A DNA stretch of 64,000 nucleotides, taken from the NCBI RefSeq assembly GCF_014251735.1, contig NZ_CP059197.1, positions 548,501 to 612,500 of the forward strand. The letters run 5' to 3'. Shown piece by piece: positions 46,797 through 56,657 of this stretch. Source of the stretch: Blattabacterium cuenoti (GTDB taxonomy: Bacteria; Bacteroidota; Bacteroidia; Flavobacteriales; Blattabacteriaceae). Both the position numbers and the translations under genes were made by a program. Positions within the stretch are counted from its first letter, which is position 1, and each line of letters starts with the position of its first letter. The notes under the pieces were generated by a model. The model was not told where the DNA came from and searched no databases. It saw only the letters and a program-made list of their open reading frames with translations.

Positions 46797-48080
46797 ATGC
46801 AAAACATTATTGATGAACTCTCCTGGAGGGGATTAATACAAAATAAAGTTCCTGGTGTAGAAAAACAATTAAAAAAGCGTACTACTATATATATAGGTTT
46901 TGATCCTACATCGGATTCTTTACATTTAGGTAGCTTACTTCCTATTATTATATTGATACATTTTCAAAAACGGGGACATAAATCCATAGTATTAATTGGA
47001 GGAGCTACAGGTTTTATAGGAGATCCATCCGAAAAAAAAGATCAAAGGATTTTTTTAAGTATAGAAATTTTACAAAAAAATACAGAATCTATAAAAAAAC
47101 AACTATCGAGATTACTAGATTTTTATTCAGAAAAGGTAGAATTATTAAACAATTTTAATTGGATAAAAAAAATTTCCCTTTTAGATTTTATACGCAATGT
47201 AGGAAAACACTTTACTATAAATTACATGATGTCTAAAGATTCTGTAAAAAATAGGATTTATAACAATAAGAATAACGGAATGTCTTTTACAGAATTTTCT
47301 TATTCTCTTATACAAGGGTATGATTTTCTTTATTTGAACCAAGAAAAAAACTGTCTACTGCAAATAGGTGGATCCGATCAATGGGGAAATATAACTACTG
47401 GAATAGAACTTATTAGAAAAAAAACAGGAAAAAAAGCATATGGAATAACATTTCCTTTAGTTACAAAAGCTGATGGAATAAAGTTTGGAAAAAGTGAAAA
47501 AGGAGAAAATATATGGTTAGATAGAAAACGTACTACTCCATACAAATTTTATCAATTTTGGATGAATGTTTCAGATAAAGAAATTGAAAAATTTATTAAG
47601 ATTTATACTTTTTTTTCAAGAGAGAAAATAGAATCTTTGATTTTAACACATAGAGAAAATCCTGAAAAAAGATTTTTACAAAAAAAAGTAGCGGAAGAAA
47701 TAACTAAATGGGTTCATGGAAAAGATGCTTATGAAGAAGTAGTTAAAATATCGTATGTTTTATTTGGAAAAAAATATATCAACGAGCTATTACTTTCTCT
47801 AGATGAAAAAACATTGTTCTCTATATATGAGAATATTCCACATATGAAACTTTCTTATAAAGAATTTGAAAAAGGAATTTTTTTATTAGACATCTTGAAA
47901 AAAAGCAGTTTGTTTACTTCTAAAAGTGAAGCCAATCGTGCTTTGAATTTAAATTCCATTTATATCAACAAAAAACTCATCAAAAAAAACATTCTTCTTC
48001 ATAGAGAAAACTTAATAGGAAAAAAATATATTTTATTTCAATTTGGAAAAAAAAACTTTTTTATTATTAAAATTGAATAA
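46797..48080 (+). CDS. tyrS: Tyrosine--tRNA ligase
   Basis: Charges tRNA-Tyr. The 427 residues carry the class I signatures: HLGS at 43-46 (in DSLHLGSLLPI) and KFGKS near 231-235 in place of KMSKS. The tyrosine pocket segment includes YIGFDPTSD and QIGGSDQWGNI. A C-terminal S4 domain (about 360-427, with SKSEANRALNLNSIYINKK) completes the bacterial TyrRS layout. ATG start at 46797. It converges on era with only 2 bases between stops. Confidence 0.96.
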   Translation: MQNIIDELSWRGLIQNKVPGVEKQLKKRTTIYIGFDPTSDSLHLGSLLPIIILIHFQKRGHKSIVLIGGATGFIGDPSEKKDQRIFLSIEILQKNTESIKKQLSRLLDFYSEKVELLNNFNWIKKISLLDFIRNVGKHFTINYMMSKDSVKNRIYNNKNNGMSFTEFSYSLIQGYDFLYLNQEKNCLLQIGGSDQWGNITTGIELIRKKTGKKAYGITFPLVTKADGIKFGKSEKGENIWLDRKRTTPYKFYQFWMNVSDKEIEKFIKIYTFFSREKIESLILTHRENPEKRFLQKKVAEEITKWVHGKDAYEEVVKISYVLFGKKYINELLLSLDEKTLFSIYENIPHMKLSYKEFEKGIFLLDILKKSSLFTSKSEANRALNLNSIYINKKLIKKNILLHRENLIGKKYILFQFGKKNFFIIKIE

Positions 48081-48082
48081 AT

Positions 48083-49000
48083 TTAATATCCAAATTTTTT
48101 TAATAATTTGTAATCTGAACGCCAATTTTTGCATACTTTTACATCTAATTTTAGCCATACCTTTTTCTTAAAAAATTTTTCTATTCCTTTTATAGATAAA
48201 GCTCCTAACTTATTTATATAAGTTCCTTTTTTTCCAATTATAATCCCTTTTTGAGAATTCCTTTCTACATATATAGAAGAAAATATATGTATACAAATCT
48301 CATTTTTCTTGAATTTTTCTGTGAAAATTTCTACAGAATAAGGAATTTCTTTTTTATAAAGAAAAAATATTTTTTCTCTGATTATTTCATTCACAAAAAA
48401 TCGTTCTGATCTGTTACTCAATAACCCATTAGGATAATAAGGAGGATGCTCCGATAATAAACCTATAATTTTATCCATTAGTAAATCTTGATTTATGTTT
48501 TTCAATGCAGATATTGGTAATATTTCTGAATGAGGAAAAATTCTATGCCAATAATTGATTGTCTCATATAATATTTTTTCATCATATTCTACTCCAATTT
48601 TATCGATTTTATTGATTAAGATAAGAAAATGTTTATTTTTATTAATATTTTTAAGAGAATTAAAAATAGAAAAATATTTATCGGAAATAAAAAATTTTCC
48701 TATTTCTGTTGTAAATAAAATAATATCCGCATCTTCTAAAGATCTTTCTATATATTTCATCATAATTTTTTGCATAAAAAATGCTGTTCTTATCATAAAA
48801 CCAGGAGTATCAGAAAAAATAATTTGAGCATTATATTTATCCACTATTCCTAGTATTCTATGACGAGTTGTTTGTGGTTTAGGTGTGATGATAGAAATAT
48901 CCTCTCCTACAAGAGAATTCATTAATGTAGATTTTCCGACATTAGGAAATCCTATAATATTCACAAAACCAGACTTATGTATTAATTGTTCATTGCACAT
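48083..49000 (-). CDS. era: GTPase Era
   Basis: Ribosome assembly GTPase that binds the 3' end of 16S rRNA. From the ATG at 49000 there are 305 residues: G1 GFPNVGKS at 17-24, G3 DTPGF, G4 NKID, and a C-terminal KH domain (about 205-295) with GIIIGKKGTYINKLG. The longer frame to 49027 only adds nine residues from within clpB. The chosen start overlaps the clpB stop by 11 bases. The GTPase and KH order is diagnostic of Era and separates it from EngA and EngB. Confidence 0.95.
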   Translation of the reverse strand: MCNEQLIHKSGFVNIIGFPNVGKSTLMNSLVGEDISIITPKPQTTRHRILGIVDKYNAQIIFSDTPGFMIRTAFFMQKIMMKYIERSLEDADIILFTTEIGKFFISDKYFSIFNSLKNINKNKHFLILINKIDKIGVEYDEKILYETINYWHRIFPHSEILPISALKNINQDLLMDKIIGLLSEHPPYYPNGLLSNRSERFFVNEIIREKIFFLYKKEIPYSVEIFTEKFKKNEICIHIFSSIYVERNSQKGIIIGKKGTYINKLGALSIKGIEKFFKKKVWLKLDVKVCKNWRSDYKLLKKFGY

Positions 49001-51611
49001 TAACAGGATCAGATTGTCTAAATACAATTCCTTGTTCTCTAAAAAAATCCACTAATATCTTATTGTTATCATGTATTTTTCCTTTCAATATTTCTTTAGA
49101 AAGATTGTTAAGAATATCGTGTTGAATGACCCTTTTTAATGGCCTTGCTCCAAAATGTGGGTCATAACCTTTTTCGGATAAATAATCTATGGCTTCATTG
49201 GTCGCTTCTATACGAATATTTTTATGAGATAATAAATCAGCTAATTTTTTCATTTGTAATTTAACAATATCTCTAATCTCTTTTCTAGAAATAGGTTTAA
49301 ATAAAATAATTTCATCAATTCTATTAATAAATTCTGGTCTCACTATATTTTTTAACAAGTCTATCAAAGCCTTTTTTGTTGTTTCCATTCTATTGATAGA
49401 CATTTCCGGTTCTAAATTTTCATGAATAATATCTGCACCTATATTGGAAGTCATGATAATAATAGTATTGGTAAAATTAACAGTACGACCTTTATTATCT
49501 GTTAATCTTCCATCATCTAATACTTGTAAAAGTATATTAAATATATCTGAATGAGCTTTTTCTATTTCATCTAAGAGAATAACGCTATAAGGACGGCGAC
49601 GTATAGCTTCTGTTAATTGTCCACTTTCTTCATATCCAATATATCCAGGAGGTGCTCCAATAAGTCTGCTTACAGAATGACGTTCCATATATTCACTCAT
49701 ATCTATACGTACCATGTTATTTTCGTTATCAAACAGATATTCAGCTAATGTTTTGGCTAATTCCGTTTTTCCAACTCCTGTACTTCCCATAAAAAGAAAA
49801 GAACCTATGGGTTTTTTTTCATCTTGAAGTCCTGCTCTAGAACGTCTTATTGCATTTGCAACAGATTGAATGGCATCATTTTGACCTATAATCCTTTTAT
49901 GTAACTCTTTTTCTAAAAAAAGTAATTTGTCCCTTTCGCTTTGCAACATTTTAGTAACAGGAATTCCTGTCCACTTAGATACAACCTGAGCGATATCTTC
50001 TTTAGAAACTTCTTCTTGTATCATTTTTTTTCCATTATCTTCCTGCTTTTTTAATTCTATTTCAAACGATTTGACTTTATTTTCTTCTTCCTTAATTTTT
50101 CCATATCTTAATTCCGCAACCTTTCCATAGTCTCCGGATCTTTCTGCTTGTTCTGCTTCAAATTTGAAATTTTCTATTTTTTCCTTAGCCTTTTGGATTC
50201 CTTCAACCAAATCTTTTTCCTTTTGCCATTGAACTTGTAATTGCATTCTTTCTTCATTCAATTTTGCTAATTCTTTTTTCAAAAGAACCAATTGTTTTTC
50301 GTCTTTTTCTCTTTTGATAGCTTCTATCTGTATTTCCATTTGCATAATTTTTCTATGCAATACATCCAATTCTTCTGGTTTAGAATTAATCTCCATTCTA
50401 AGTTTCGAAGCAGCTTCATCAATAAGATCAATAGCTTTATCCGGTAAAAAACGTTCATTAATATAACGCTGAGATAATTCCACTGCAGCGATAATAGACT
50501 CATCTTTAATTCTCACTTTATGATGACTTTCATATTTTTCTTTAATTCCACGCAATATGGATATGGCATCAGTGACTGAAGGTTCATCTACATATACTTG
50601 CTGAAATCTTCTTTCTAAAGCTTTATCTATTCTAAAATATTTTTGGTATTCATTTAAAGTAGTTGCTCCTATAGCACGAAGTTCACCTCTCGCCAATGCA
50701 GGTTTTAGAATATTTGCCGCATCCATAGCTCCTTCTCCTCCTCCTGCACCTACCAAAGTATGTATTTCATCAATAAATAAAATAATTTCTCCATCTGAAG
50801 AAGTCACTTCTTTTACAACAGCTTTTAGACGTTCTTCAAATTCTCCTTTATATTTAGCTCCTGCAATAAGTGAAGCCATATCCAATGAAAAAACTTTTTT
50901 ATCTTTTAAATTATCCGGAATATCTCCATTAATAATCCGATGAGCTAATCCTTCAGCTATAGCGGTTTTTCCAACCCCTGGTTCTCCAATTAAAATAGGA
51001 TTATTTTTCGTTCTTCTGGACAATATTTGCAAAACTCGACGAATTTCTTCATCACGTCCAATAACAGGATCTAATTTTCCTTTATATGCCCAATCATTAA
51101 GATTTTTTGCATATTTATCTAAAGCATTATAAGTATTCTCTGCTGTTTGAGAAATAACATTTCCGCTTTTTTTTCTAATATTTTCAATCAAATTTTTTAT
51201 TTTAAATTCTGTAATTCCTTGATTTTTCAAAACTTGAGAAGTTGCATCCGAAGTCATAAAGATTCCATAAAAAATATGTTCAATAGAAATAAATTCATCT
51301 TTTAATGTTTGAGCATAATTTTCTGCTATATTGAACATTTGTGTAACTGAATTGCTTAAATGTTGTTGAGTCACTGTTCCACTTACTACTCTAGGATAAG
51401 AATATATAATTCGATCCAAACCGATCATAATTGCTTGATGGTTCACATTTAATTTTTTTAGAATAAAAGGAATGACATTTTCCTCTTTTTCTAAAAGAGA
51501 TTTTAAAATATGTGCATTTTCAATTGAAGGTTGATTGTTTTTTAAAGCAATACGTTGTGCTTCTTGTATTACTTCTTGAGTTTTTATAGTAAATTTATTA
51601 TTGAAATTCAT
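48990..51611 (-). CDS. clpB: Disaggregase chaperone ClpB
   Basis: Hexameric AAA+ chaperone that threads proteins out of aggregates with DnaK. From the ATG at 51611 there are 873 residues, beginning [18 protein letters not shown], the Clp-N repeat start. NBD1 Walker A (GEPGVGKT) is near 207-214 with [12 protein letters not shown]. The M-domain coiled coil spans about 400-530, distinguishing ClpB from ClpA/C. NBD2 Walker A (GSTGVGKT) is near 607-614 with LLDEIEKAH. An in-frame TTG at 51638 would add nine residues; the ATG is preferred. No sign of a heat-shock operator is seen upstream. Confidence 0.96.
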   Translation of the reverse strand: MNFNNKFTIKTQEVIQEAQRIALKNNQPSIENAHILKSLLEKEENVIPFILKKLNVNHQAIMIGLDRIIYSYPRVVSGTVTQQHLSNSVTQMFNIAENYAQTLKDEFISIEHIFYGIFMTSDATSQVLKNQGITEFKIKNLIENIRKKSGNVISQTAENTYNALDKYAKNLNDWAYKGKLDPVIGRDEEIRRVLQILSRRTKNNPILIGEPGVGKTAIAEGLAHRIINGDIPDNLKDKKVFSLDMASLIAGAKYKGEFEERLKAVVKEVTSSDGEIILFIDEIHTLVGAGGGEGAMDAANILKPALARGELRAIGATTLNEYQKYFRIDKALERRFQQVYVDEPSVTDAISILRGIKEKYESHHKVRIKDESIIAAVELSQRYINERFLPDKAIDLIDEAASKLRMEINSKPEELDVLHRKIMQMEIQIEAIKREKDEKQLVLLKKELAKLNEERMQLQVQWQKEKDLVEGIQKAKEKIENFKFEAEQAERSGDYGKVAELRYGKIKEEENKVKSFEIELKKQEDNGKKMIQEEVSKEDIAQVVSKWTGIPVTKMLQSERDKLLFLEKELHKRIIGQNDAIQSVANAIRRSRAGLQDEKKPIGSFLFMGSTGVGKTELAKTLAEYLFDNENNMVRIDMSEYMERHSVSRLIGAPPGYIGYEESGQLTEAIRRRPYSVILLDEIEKAHSDIFNILLQVLDDGRLTDNKGRTVNFTNTIIIMTSNIGADIIHENLEPEMSINRMETTKKALIDLLKNIVRPEFINRIDEIILFKPISRKEIRDIVKLQMKKLADLLSHKNIRIEATNEAIDYLSEKGYDPHFGARPLKRVIQHDILNNLSKEILKGKIHDNNKILVDFFREQGIVFRQSDPVNVQ

Positions 51612-51757
51612 AATAAAAGTGGAATTATTAATAGACAATTAGTTCCATATATTTCTGGATGATTAGATTTAGTTTTTCTTTTCTAACCAGAATTTACAAA
51701 AAATTCAAGAATTAATATAGAAAAACAGTGTTATAACTTAGATGTAATTATTTTTTT

Positions 51758-51779
51758 TACGAAAAAATTTATTTTCGTA
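51758..51779 (+). promoter_or_regulatory. Inverted repeat directly before the prfB start
   Basis: TACGAAAA at 51758-51765 and TTTTCGTA at 51772-51779 are perfect complements separated by six bases, ending two bases before the prfB ATG at 51782. In RNA this would form an 8-bp hairpin covering the ribosome-binding region. It could control translation or mark a protein-binding palindrome. A chance palindrome in AT-rich DNA cannot be excluded. Confidence 0.4.
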
Positions 51780-51781
51780 TT

Positions 51782-52876
51782 ATGATAAAAAAGGAAGACA
51801 TTCAATCTATTTCAGAAAGAATTAATAAACTTCAGGAAGTTCTAAACATAGATCAAATCAAAGATTCTATTAATAAAGAAGAAATAAAAATTTTAAATCC
51901 AAATTTTTGGAAAAATTGTAAAAAAGCTAAAAATTTTACAAAACGTTTGCATGCTATGAAGACATGCATAAAAGATTTTTTTGAATTAAAAAACGCTTTA
52001 GAAGAATTAGAAATACTTTTCTCTTTATCTAAAGAAGAAAATATAGAAAAAGAGCTTCAAATTCAATTAAATAAAACGAAAAACCTACTGTCAAATATAG
52101 AATTTAAAAATCTTCTTTCGGAAGAAGAAGATATTTTAAACGCTGTATTACAAATATCCTCTGGAGCAGGAGGAACTGAAAGTTGTGATTGGACTTCTAT
52201 GTTAATGAGAATGTATATTATGTGGGCTGAAAAAAATAAATTTTCTGTAAAAAACATTCATCATATTCCTGGAGATATTACAGGAATAAAATCGGTTACT
52301 CTAGAATTAGATGGATTATATGCTTTTGGATATTTAAAAGGAGAAAATGGAGTTCATCGATTAATACGTTTATCTCCATTTGACAATAATTCAAAACGTC
52401 ATACTTCTTTTTCTTCGGTTTATGTATATCCTTTAGTAGATAAAGATATCGATATAAACATAAATATATCTGATATTCAATGGGAAACATTTCGTTCTAG
52501 TGGATCTGGAGGACAAAATGTAAATAAAGTGGAAACTGGGGTCAGATTACGTCATCATCCTACGGGAATTATTATTGAAAATACAGAAACCCGTTCGCAA
52601 ATGCAAAATAGACAAAAAGCCTTGCATCTATTAAAATCTAGATTGTTTGAAATAGAAATTTCAAAAAAAAATGAAAAAAAAAATAAAATAGAATCCAGTA
52701 AAAAAAAAATTGAATGGGGATCTCAGATTCGAAATTATATAATGCATCCTTATAAATTGGTAAAAGACTTACGAACAGGTTATGAAACGACACAAATCCA
52801 TTCTGTAATGGATGGAGAAATAGATATTTTCTTGAAAAAATTTTTGGTATACAATAAAAAAATAGAAGAAAAGTAA
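51782..52876 (+). CDS. prfB: Peptide chain release factor 2
   Basis: Releases finished proteins at UGA and UAA stops. The 364 residues include the specificity SPF tripeptide near 198-200 (LSPFDNNSKRHTSF) and the catalytic GGQ at 243-245 (SGSGGQNVNK). SPF, rather than PxT, marks RF2 and not RF1. The gene is read in one frame from the ATG; the classic programmed +1 shift (CTT TGA C) near codon 25 is absent, and that region encodes LQEVLNIDQ without a stop. Autoregulation through the internal UGA is therefore lost. A hairpin sits just before the start. Confidence 0.95.
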   Translation: MIKKEDIQSISERINKLQEVLNIDQIKDSINKEEIKILNPNFWKNCKKAKNFTKRLHAMKTCIKDFFELKNALEELEILFSLSKEENIEKELQIQLNKTKNLLSNIEFKNLLSEEEDILNAVLQISSGAGGTESCDWTSMLMRMYIMWAEKNKFSVKNIHHIPGDITGIKSVTLELDGLYAFGYLKGENGVHRLIRLSPFDNNSKRHTSFSSVYVYPLVDKDIDININISDIQWETFRSSGSGGQNVNKVETGVRLRHHPTGIIIENTETRSQMQNRQKALHLLKSRLFEIEISKKNEKKNKIESSKKKIEWGSQIRNYIMHPYKLVKDLRTGYETTQIHSVMDGEIDIFLKKFLVYNKKIEEK

Positions 52877-52948
52877 AAATAATGAAAAAATTAAAAATTT
52901 TTAAACTAAACCTTACTTTTATCTAACCATAAAATTAATTTTTCTTTA

Positions 52949-54340
52949 ATGAAAATTCGCTATGCAGATCTTATCGATCAAACTTTTGATTTTCCTACCG
53001 AGGAATTTTCTCTCAAGAATAATCTTCTAGAATTTCATGGAATTCCACTAATGGATATTATTCAAAAATATGGAACTCCATTGAAATTTACTTTTTTACC
53101 AAAAATATCTCAAAACATACAAAAAGCTAAAAAATGGTTTGAAAAGGCCATCCATTCTAATAAATATAATAATAAGTATACTTATTGTTATTGCACAAAA
53201 AGTTCTCATTTTTCTTTTGTATTAGAAGAAGCCTTAAAAAATAATATTAGCATTGAAACTTCATATGCTTATGATATAGAAATTGTGAAAAATCTTTATC
53301 AAAAAGGAAAAACGAATAAAGATATTGAAGTTATTTGCAATGGGTTTAAAACCCATAATTACATAGAAAATATATCATATTTGATTAATAATGGTTTTTA
53401 TAATACTATTCCTATATTAGATAATTCCGATGAATTGGAAAAATTAAGTTTTTTTATCCATTATCCATTTAAATTAGGAATACGCATAGCTTCTGAGGAA
53501 GAACCAAAATTTGAATTTTACACTTCACGTTTAGGAATAGGATATAAAGATATTATTGTTTTTTATTTGAATAAAATAAAAAACAATCCAAAAGTGGAAC
53601 TCAAAATGCTCCACTTTTTTATAAATACGGGAATTAAAGATACGGCTTATTACTGGAATGAACTTTTCAAATGTTTACATATTTACGCTAAATTAAAAAA
53701 AATTTCTCCAGAATTAGATATTTTAAATATAGGAGGAGGTTTTCCTATTAAAACCTCTATGTCTTTCAAGTATGATTATGAATACATGACTAATGAAATT
53801 GTTTATCAAATAAAAAAATTTTGCCAAGAAGAAAATATTTCCGAACCTCACATATACACAGAATTTGGAGCTTATACAGTTGGAGAAAGTGGAGGAATTA
53901 TCTATAGAATACTTAATCAAAAAAGACAAAATGATAGAGAAAAATGGAATATGATAGATAGTTCTTTTATGACTACTATTCCTGATACTTGGGCTATTAG
54001 TCGGAGATTTATTATGATGGCCATAAACCGTTGGAATGATTCTTATGAAAGAGTTTTCTTAGGAGGTTTAACGTGTGATAGTGACGATTATTATAATTCT
54101 GAACAGCATATGAATGCAATATATCTTCCTCGTTTTCGTGAAAAAACTCCACTTTATATTGGTTTTTTTAATACTGGAGCCTATCAAGATACCATCAGTG
54201 GATATGGAGGAGTCCATCACTGTTTAATTCCACAACCTATTCATATTTTAATTGATCATGATGATCAAAAAAAATTGGTATATAAAATATTTCGTCATTC
54301 TCAGAGTCCTGAAGAAATATTGAAAATATTAGGTTATTAA
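52949..54340 (+). CDS. speA: Arginine decarboxylase, fold-type III PLP enzyme (SpeA-like)
   Basis: Converts arginine to agmatine with PLP in polyamine synthesis. At 463 residues it is shorter than E. coli SpeA (about 630-660) and matches the compact Bacteroidetes form. The N-terminal barrel carries the likely PLP lysine K84 in YCTKSSHFSF; NIGGGFPI binds the phosphate. GGLTCDSDDYY holds the active-site Cys and Asp of the second domain, and GAYQDTISGYGG follows. The substrate call rests on the agmatinase gene 19 bases downstream; a related diamino-acid substrate is possible from sequence alone. Confidence 0.87.
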   Translation: MKIRYADLIDQTFDFPTEEFSLKNNLLEFHGIPLMDIIQKYGTPLKFTFLPKISQNIQKAKKWFEKAIHSNKYNNKYTYCYCTKSSHFSFVLEEALKNNISIETSYAYDIEIVKNLYQKGKTNKDIEVICNGFKTHNYIENISYLINNGFYNTIPILDNSDELEKLSFFIHYPFKLGIRIASEEEPKFEFYTSRLGIGYKDIIVFYLNKIKNNPKVELKMLHFFINTGIKDTAYYWNELFKCLHIYAKLKKISPELDILNIGGGFPIKTSMSFKYDYEYMTNEIVYQIKKFCQEENISEPHIYTEFGAYTVGESGGIIYRILNQKRQNDREKWNMIDSSFMTTIPDTWAISRRFIMMAINRWNDSYERVFLGGLTCDSDDYYNSEQHMNAIYLPRFREKTPLYIGFFNTGAYQDTISGYGGVHHCLIPQPIHILIDHDDQKKLVYKIFRHSQSPEEILKILGY

Positions 54341-54359
54341 AGTGATTAAAAAAAATATT

Positions 54360-55229
54360 ATGAAAAAAAAAACATTCGCAAAAATTCCTCTAAAGTATGC
54401 TACTCTTGAAAAATCTCAAATAGTGCTTATTCCCGTTCCATATGATTATACAGGAACATGGAAAAAAGGATCTAAAAAAGGACCTAAAGCTTTTTTATCC
54501 GCATCAGAACATATGGAATTATATGATATCGAAACTAATTCCGAAGTATACAAAAGAGGAATTTTTATTGTTCCATCTGTTGTGAATTCTTCAATTTCTT
54601 CCAGAAAAATGGTAAAAAAAGTCTACAATATTACTAAAAAATATCTTTTAAAAGAAAAATTTGTTACTTTCATTGGTGGAGAACATTCCATTTCCATAGG
54701 AAGCATCAGAGCTTTTGGAGAAAAATATATGAATATGAGTATTCTCCATATGGATGCACATGCAGACTTACGTCCTATTTATAATGGAGATCCTTATAAC
54801 CATGCATGTTCAATGCATGAGGCGTCTCAAAAATACCCTGTAATCCAGATAGGAATTCGGAGTATGGATATTTCAGAAAAATCGTACATACAAAATGGGA
54901 ATATCTTTTATTTTCATGAAATCTATCAAAATGATTTATGGATGAAAAAAGCTATTCAAAGACTATCTGAAAACGTATTTTTAAGCATAGATATAGATGT
55001 TTTTGATCCAAGCATAGCACCTTCTACAGGAACTCCGGAACCAGGAGGTTTATCTTGGTACACCACTTTAAAATTTTTGAAAATGGTTTTTCAAAAGAAA
55101 AAAATTATAGGTTTTGATATCGTGGAATTTTTGCCAAATGAACAAGAATCTTCTACAGATTTTTTAGTTGTTAAACTTTATTATAAACTATTGTCATATA
55201 AATATGAATTAATAACTTATCAATCATGA
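54360..55229 (+). CDS. speB: Agmatinase
   Basis: Hydrolyses agmatine to putrescine and urea. From the ATG at 54360 there are 289 residues; a GTG at 54342 would add six. Manganese ligands of the ureohydrolase family are present: H109 in GGEHS, D132, H134 and D136 in HMDAHADLR, and D211/D213 in SIDIDVFDP. STGTPEPGGL is the usual specificity-side loop. It directly follows speA and overlaps cmk by 4 bases (ATGA). The urea produced would feed a urease if one is encoded elsewhere. Confidence 0.93.
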   Translation: MKKKTFAKIPLKYATLEKSQIVLIPVPYDYTGTWKKGSKKGPKAFLSASEHMELYDIETNSEVYKRGIFIVPSVVNSSISSRKMVKKVYNITKKYLLKEKFVTFIGGEHSISIGSIRAFGEKYMNMSILHMDAHADLRPIYNGDPYNHACSMHEASQKYPVIQIGIRSMDISEKSYIQNGNIFYFHEIYQNDLWMKKAIQRLSENVFLSIDIDVFDPSIAPSTGTPEPGGLSWYTTLKFLKMVFQKKKIIGFDIVEFLPNEQESSTDFLVVKLYYKLLSYKYELITYQS

Positions 55230-55921
55230 ATCAAAAAATAATCATAACTATAGATGGATATTCTTCTTCTGGAAAAAGTACTTTAGCTCAAGCACTTTCT
55301 AAAAAGTTAGCATATTCCCATATAGATACTGGAGCTATGTTCAGGAGTATAACTTTATTAGCTATTAGAAAAAAAATTTTCAACAGTGACTTATGGAATG
55401 TCAAAAATTTTATACCTATTTTGAATCATTTAAATTTCCAATTTAAATGGAACAAAAAATTGAATCAGACAGAAATTTTTTTAAATCAAGAAAATGTTCA
55501 ATCCGAAATTAAGTCTATAGAGGTTACAGATAAAGTAAGCTTAATAGCCAGAATACCAGAAGTTCGGGAAAAGTTAGCAGTGATACAAAAAAAATTTGGA
55601 AATCGAAAAGGAGTTATTATGGAGGGTAGAGATATAGGACATAGAATTTTTCCTCATTCAGAATTAAAAATTTTTATGAAAGGATCTATAGACGTTCGTG
55701 CTTATAGAAGATATCAAGATTTTCAAAAAAAAGGAAAAAAAGTTTCTTATGAAGAAATACGAAGAAATATTTTCCATAGAGATATGATGGATATTTCTCG
55801 TAAAATTTCTCCACTTCAAAAACCTATAGATTCTGTAGAAATAGATAATACATTTCTTAATATTGAAAACCAGTTAGATCTTATACTTCAATTAATAGAT
55901 AAAAAAAAAAATAAAATATGA
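55226..55921 (+). CDS. cmk: Cytidylate kinase
   Basis: Phosphorylates CMP and dCMP to the diphosphates. The 231 residues have the P-loop GYSSSGKS at 11-18, the HIDTGAMFR segment that begins the CMP-binding domain, VIMEGRDIGHRIFP, and the RAYRRYQD helix. Length and order fit bacterial Cmk. It overlaps speB by 4 bases upstream and fabG by 4 bases downstream, both as ATGA, so translation is probably coupled across the run. Confidence 0.95.
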   Translation: MNQKIIITIDGYSSSGKSTLAQALSKKLAYSHIDTGAMFRSITLLAIRKKIFNSDLWNVKNFIPILNHLNFQFKWNKKLNQTEIFLNQENVQSEIKSIEVTDKVSLIARIPEVREKLAVIQKKFGNRKGVIMEGRDIGHRIFPHSELKIFMKGSIDVRAYRRYQDFQKKGKKVSYEEIRRNIFHRDMMDISRKISPLQKPIDSVEIDNTFLNIENQLDLILQLIDKKKNKI

Positions 55922-56652
55922 AACTTCTAAATAGAAAAATAGCCATAGTTACAGGTGGTTCAGGAGATATAGGACAATCTATAGTAAAAACATTTGTAAA
56001 ACATGGAGCCTATGTTATTTTTACATACTTTTCATCAAAAACATACGCTAAAAAATTAGTTAAAGAATTAGGAAATTCTGTAGAAGCTTACGAAATAGAC
56101 CTAAAAGATTTAAATTCTTCTCAAACATTTGTTCAAACAGTTATAGAAAAATACGGATGTATAGATATATTAGTCAATAATGCTGGAATTATAAAAGATA
56201 ATTTTTTATTTAGAATGTCTGAAAAAAATTGGGATACAGTTATTCGTACAAATATTTATTCTGTTTTTCATATGACTAAATTTGTTATGTTTCCTATGAT
56301 TAAACAAAAAAATGGAAGCATCATTAATATGAGTTCCGTGATCGGAATAACAGGGAACCATGGACAAGCAAATTATGCAGCATCTAAAGCTGGAATTATT
56401 GGATTTACTAAATCTATAGCTAAGGAATTAGGAAAAAAAAATATACGTTGTAATGCCATCGCTCCTGGATATATTTCTACAAAAATGAATTCTTATTTTT
56501 CTCCCAAAAAAAAAGAAAATTGGATAAAGAACATTCCATTAAAAAGACCGGGGATCCCTCAAGATGTAGCTAATTGTACTCTATTTCTAGCATCGGATTT
56601 ATCTAATTACATAACTGGATCTGTTTTAAATGTTAACGGTGGATTAATTTAA
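55918..56652 (+). CDS. fabG: 3-oxoacyl-[acyl-carrier-protein] reductase
   Basis: NADPH-dependent reduction of 3-oxoacyl-ACP in fatty-acid elongation. The 244-residue short-chain dehydrogenase has the cofactor motif TGGSGDIG at 12-19, NNAG at 87-90, and the catalytic S140, Y153 and K157 (NYAASKAG). APGYIST and GSVLNVNGG near the end are typical of FabG. The short-chain family is large, so another oxo-acid substrate is possible, but fabF and acpP in this window support the call. It is followed by menD after 5 bases. Confidence 0.9.
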   Translation: MKLLNRKIAIVTGGSGDIGQSIVKTFVKHGAYVIFTYFSSKTYAKKLVKELGNSVEAYEIDLKDLNSSQTFVQTVIEKYGCIDILVNNAGIIKDNFLFRMSEKNWDTVIRTNIYSVFHMTKFVMFPMIKQKNGSIINMSSVIGITGNHGQANYAASKAGIIGFTKSIAKELGKKNIRCNAIAPGYISTKMNSYFSPKKKENWIKNIPLKRPGIPQDVANCTLFLASDLSNYITGSVLNVNGGLI

Positions 56653-56657
56653 TTTAA

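Noticed and set aside
51782..51900. Possible programmed +1 frameshift in prfB
   Set aside because: The region around codon 25 has no in-frame TGA; the gene is continuous from the ATG.
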